A DNA stretch of 49,467 nt, taken from the NCBI GenBank assembly GCA_903911085.1, contig CAIWCC010000065.1, positions 1 to 49,467 on the forward strand, written 5' to 3'. Made by a program: the position numbers and the translations under genes. This DNA comes from an uncultured Bacteroidales bacterium. Lineage in GTDB: Bacteria > Bacteroidota > Bacteroidia > Bacteroidales > Paludibacteraceae. Shown in pieces: positions 46,266 to 49,467 of the stretch; position 1 is the stretch's first letter; each line of letters begins with the position of its first letter. A model generated the notes under the pieces. It did no database searches and had not been told where the DNA came from. It saw nothing but the letters and a program-made list of their open reading frames with translations.

Positions 46266-48017
46266 CTAATTCACAACTTTTATCCCTTTAGGCACTTTTA
46301 TCGTTGATTTGATTTTGCCTGTGGCTTGTATTTCATGCCTCACAGAAATTACTCCCAACGGAGTAGGATAAGTGCCTTCCACCCACCTCAAATCGCCCAA
46401 ATGTGGTTCAATTTTCACTCTTTTACATCCCGGCTCCAAAATTTTAATCCCCAATACATGTTCCGACAACCACGCCGTAGGTCCTGAAGCCCAGCCATGA
46501 CAAAAACTGTTACGTAATCCTTTGTAGCAGTAGCTACCGTATTGTGCATGAACATCTACTTTTCCAATTGGGGTAATCTCATCTATTCTGCCGGCATTAT
46601 TCAACCATTTCAAATCAAAATCTTCCCAAAAGGTAGTCGCTCCTAAATCAATCATTCCACCCCAATATTTTCGGATAACATCCATGGCTCCATCATAATC
46701 ACCGGCCATGGCACGTGCCTGAAGAACATAATAGCCATAGAAACTTGAAATACCATCGGTAGGATTTACAGCCAAACACTTCTGATTTATAGCATTAGCA
46801 TCCTCCAGACCTGACAAAGCGAGCATTGCCGCAGCAGATTTATTGCTGTTTGGGTCAGGGATATGCTTTTTTATTTGTTGTATCTTTTGAGCATATTGAG
46901 TAGCCTTTTCGTTGTTTTTCAGAATACGGGCTATTTTTTCCCCCGCATCAAAAGTCATCAACATCATGGATTGTAAGCCCGCATGAATGGCCTCTTTGTT
47001 TGGACTGGTAGGCCAATCAAGAAACCGCATGCCATTTAGTTTCTCCTTTCCATCTGCATCCGTTTTTTTCTCCAGTTGGTCGAGTAAACTGAAAATGTAA
47101 TTCTGATTTTCCTTCAAATATTCCAAATTCCCATTATTCATATACCATTGATAATGAATAAGAATCCACCACATCGAATAGGAACTTATTCCATTCATAT
47201 AGTCGGGAAGTTTGGTGATGTCACGAATCAAATCCAAACTTTTTGGCACCACTTCATTGTAACCGTAGGTAGCAAGCATAGTCATCACTTCGGGATGCAT
47301 ATCGCCAACCCATACCAAGCGGTCACGCTTAATGCCATCCCAAAGAAAATTCTGCATATTCAAATAAACCGTGTAGGCGCCGGTTTCCCAAATTTTGTTC
47401 AACCGGTCGTCGCTGGATTTGAACGAACCCAGTCGTGGAATATCGCGCTGAACAGCAATTGCTCTTATTTCTTTGAGCTTAAGCTCCCTATCATTATCGA
47501 GCAATTCTATTCGGGCAAATCGAAACCCACTGTTACCAACTTCAATTGTTCCAAGCCAAGGCAATAGCAACTCATAATCGCGTATGGCGTGGTCGTTTGT
47601 GGCCGACGACCCTGGCACGCTGCTCATGGCTTCACTCACCGATTCTCCCAACGTTATGCGTACCTTTATCGGTGGTTTTTTGGCAAACATCCCTGTGACA
47701 ATCTGTATGCCGCCATGAATTTCTTTTCCAAAATCGAGCAGAATCGCACTTTTAACACTGTCGCTTCCTTTTATCACACACAAATTTGCTCCTACCAAAT
47801 CGGCTTGTCCGTTGCCTGTTTCCAATAATTTTTCCGAATTAGCAATGAATTTGTTTGATACATCCGACTTCCAAACAACACGGGTTGGAGTGAGATATAT
47901 TCGCGAGAAAACATCGGATGCAGTTAGTTTACCCTGATTTATAGGTTGTTGTGCATTACAAATTCCTGTGATTATTAAATATAAAATTAATAATCCTGTC
48001 GATAATCGTGATTTCAT
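46266..48017 (-). CDS. GH78-like alpha-L-rhamnosidase family protein
   Basis: 583 residues from ATG 48017, which begins a signal peptide (M-K-S-R-L-S-T-G-L-L-I-L-Y-L-I-I-T-G-I-C, cleavage near C-N-A-Q). A 13-residue longer reading adds a charged segment before it and is less likely. A short beta-domain precedes the (alpha/alpha)6 barrel with D-G-I-K-R-D-R-L-V-W-V-G-D-M-H-P-E, the six-hairpin rhamnosidase catalytic motif. C-terminal motif G-P-T-A-W-L-S-E-H-V. No T9SS tail, so it is probably periplasmic, unlike the secreted GH78 across the terminator. It lies 41 bp after the GH106-like gene in the same operon. Confidence 0.88.
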   Translation of the reverse strand: MKSRLSTGLLILYLIITGICNAQQPINQGKLTASDVFSRIYLTPTRVVWKSDVSNKFIANSEKLLETGNGQADLVGANLCVIKGSDSVKSAILLDFGKEIHGGIQIVTGMFAKKPPIKVRITLGESVSEAMSSVPGSSATNDHAIRDYELLLPWLGTIEVGNSGFRFARIELLDNDRELKLKEIRAIAVQRDIPRLGSFKSSDDRLNKIWETGAYTVYLNMQNFLWDGIKRDRLVWVGDMHPEVMTMLATYGYNEVVPKSLDLIRDITKLPDYMNGISSYSMWWILIHYQWYMNNGNLEYLKENQNYIFSLLDQLEKKTDADGKEKLNGMRFLDWPTSPNKEAIHAGLQSMMLMTFDAGEKIARILKNNEKATQYAQKIQQIKKHIPDPNSNKSAAAMLALSGLEDANAINQKCLAVNPTDGISSFYGYYVLQARAMAGDYDGAMDVIRKYWGGMIDLGATTFWEDFDLKWLNNAGRIDEITPIGKVDVHAQYGSYCYKGLRNSFCHGWASGPTAWLSEHVLGIKILEPGCKRVKIEPHLGDLRWVEGTYPTPLGVISVRHEIQATGKIKSTIKVPKGIKVVN

Positions 48018-48058
48018 GTGTTTATAAATAATTGCTTTTGAAAATGCGAATAACACTA

Positions 48059-49467
48059 TTACCTTAATTCTTGATGTTTTACAATCTTCAAATTCACCGG
48101 TCCCATCAATCCTGACACACGCAGGTATTTTTCGGCATCGGGCGCATCGAATTTGTTGATATTGGTTTTGGTCAAGCGTTTTTCAGCAGGTAATTTACCA
48201 TCCCCCACCAAGCGGTTTACCCACATATTTACGACTTCTACTTCCAAATCATTTGTGCCAGGCTTCACATAGTCTGTTATATCAAAACAGAATGGTGCGC
48301 ACCACAAAACTTGCGATTGATGTCCATTGATTTTTACCGAAGCCATCTCTTTTACAAAACCCAAATCGAGTACCAAACGGCTTTTGGAAATATCAGATGG
48401 TGTTAACGCTATCGTTTTGTGATAAGTAGCTGTGCCGGAATAATATTTTATACCAGTATCTTCAAACTCCGTCCACGATTTAAGTTCCGAAGTTTTCACC
48501 TGTGCCGGCGCACCCCATTTGGTATCAAAGCGGATTTCCCATTCACCCGAAAGTGACATCATGGTAGTATCGAAAAAAAGTTGGTTATCTTTCTTTATTT
48601 CAACGACATGTGCTTTTTGAGGTGCATCTTTGAAAACAATAAATTTAGAGCCTTCCGGTTCGAATAAAAGCGGAACGATGGTTCTGCCATTTTCTTCGCG
48701 ATAAGTCAGAATTTCGGAACTTTCACCCGTAATCGGGTTCCAAAACTCAGGCACTTTACCCGAAACCCTGAAGCTACATTCCACTTGTTCGTAGCGGTCG
48801 GGCAATGTGGTGAGGTAACGATATTCAAAGTCGTTGTATTTCATTTGCCCAAAGCGGTTGCACACAAAATAGATTTCCTGCTGGTCGGTATGTCGGTGAA
48901 TGTAGTCGAGAGCCGTTTTCGGATGCGTTCCTTTAAAAGTCAAATCGGGTTCAACTTTCATTTCGGCCAAAATATCGTTTATCGGTTTACCCCAAATCAC
49001 ACGTCCCTTTCCGTAACGGTTTTCAGTCAACGATTTGCCATCCATTTTGCCCCAAAGCTTATTGACAATTGACAAAAGCTCACTATCGGCCGCTGGAAAT
49101 CCTGTCAGTCCGGTGGTTTCAACAGGTCGTGAACCCACCAATGTCATTCCGGCTTTAACCAACTGCTCCAGCTTGCGCAACACCTTTAAATCAATGGCCT
49201 TTTCGTTTGGCAACATCATCAATCTGTAGCTCATGCCATCGGGCAACACAATTTTTTGACCATCGAAAGCCACACGGTTCAGGATGATTTCTTTCGAACA
49301 TTTATCCCAGTCATACCCGAATTTCAATTCCGGTAAATCCTCTTTCAAAAAAACAAAATTAGGAACATCATCACCGTAATAATAAAGCACATCCGCCACA
49401 AACACCCTGTAAATATCAGGGTTTAGTACTTCAAACAGGTTCCTGATATTCTGAGGTTCGTCGTCAA
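48059..49467 (-). CDS. GH106-like alpha-L-rhamnosidase, C-terminal part (5' end beyond window)
   Basis: The frame is open to the right edge (reading D-D-E-P-Q-N-I-R-N-L-F before the GTG at 49405), so this is about 468 residues of a larger protein. Visible features: a Rossmann-like segment V-F-V-A-D-V-L-Y-Y-Y-G-D-D-V-P-N; L-P-D-G-M-S-Y-R-L-M-M-L; G-K-G-R-V-I-W-G; F-V-C-N-R; and a C-terminal galactose-binding-like sandwich starting L-S-G-E-W-E-I-R-F. This combination is typical of long GH106 rhamnosidases; the catalytic residues lie outside the window. First gene of an operon with the GH78-like gene on the minus strand. Confidence 0.75.
   Translation of the reverse strand, partial: DDEPQNIRNLFEVLNPDIYRVFVADVLYYYGDDVPNFVFLKEDLPELKFGYDWDKCSKEIILNRVAFDGQKIVLPDGMSYRLMMLPNEKAIDLKVLRKLEQLVKAGMTLVGSRPVETTGLTGFPAADSELLSIVNKLWGKMDGKSLTENRYGKGRVIWGKPINDILAEMKVEPDLTFKGTHPKTALDYIHRHTDQQEIYFVCNRFGQMKYNDFEYRYLTTLPDRYEQVECSFRVSGKVPEFWNPITGESSEILTYREENGRTIVPLLFEPEGSKFIVFKDAPQKAHVVEIKKDNQLFFDTTMMSLSGEWEIRFDTKWGAPAQVKTSELKSWTEFEDTGIKYYSGTATYHKTIALTPSDISKSRLVLDLGFVKEMASVKINGHQSQVLWCAPFCFDITDYVKPGTNDLEVEVVNMWVNRLVGDGKLPAEKRLTKTNINKFDAPDAEKYLRVSGLMGPVNLKIVKHQELR

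Overview
The window comes from an AT-rich Bacteroidota genome, most likely an anaerobic Bacteroidales relative of the Paludibacter type (inference). Support: several exported proteins end in type IX secretion (T9SS) sorting domains; promoters follow the Bacteroidota TTTG / TAnnTTTG pattern; IspG is the long three-domain form; butyrate kinase and an energy-converting-hydrogenase-like operon suggest anaerobic metabolism; and intergenic gaps carry the AT-rich short repeats and small inverted-repeat elements common in this phylum.

Layout. 1-9.96 kb (+): the 3' part of a giant repetitive T9SS surface protein, a small membrane-anchored protein with a C-terminal sorting-like tail, an exported endonuclease/exonuclease/phosphatase-fold protein with a T9SS tail, and a small membrane protein. 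10.0-11.8 kb (-): ispG. 12.2-24.9 kb (+): a hydrogenase-4/complex-I-like membrane operon with three tandem HyfB-type antiporter subunits, HyfC, HyfE, HyfF and a fused HyfG large subunit. All four [NiFe]-binding cysteines of HyfG are replaced, so this is an Ehr-type complex, not a hydrogenase. No small subunit (HyfI/NuoB) is present. The operon is interrupted between hyfC and hyfE by a two-gene module: a SatD-family protein (cyclase-like domain plus C-terminal helix-turn-helix) and a DUF3307 membrane protein. The module is bracketed by five copies of a 24-bp imperfect palindrome spaced exactly 29 bp apart. A second insertion, a small inverted-repeat element flanked by 19-bp direct repeats, lies between hyfF and hyfG.

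25.1-28.0 kb (-): aroE, a DedA-family gene and a TPR gene, probably one operon. 28.2-33.6 kb (+): a Nudix hydrolase, a large exported TPR protein and an outer-membrane beta-barrel protein. 33.9-39.0 kb (-): the rimP-nusA-infB operon, with a clear promoter and a hairpin in its leader. 39.2-40.3 kb (+): butyrate kinase, overlapping a decayed AAA-ATPase/PD-(D/E)XK gene. 41.3-49.5 kb: four carbohydrate-active genes (GH30, GH78, a second GH78-like enzyme and a GH106-like enzyme cut by the window edge), pointing to breakdown of a rhamnose-containing plant or algal polysaccharide.

The most interesting region is 19.1-20.8 kb, the SatD/DUF3307 module with its own operator arrays. Both promoter hexamer-like elements fall inside operator copies, which suggests an autoregulated, possibly mobile, nucleotide-sensing switch controlling a membrane protein rich in paired His/Asp residues. 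Next is the cysteine-free Ehr complex with four antiporter-like subunits. No tRNA, rRNA or CRISPR array was recognised.
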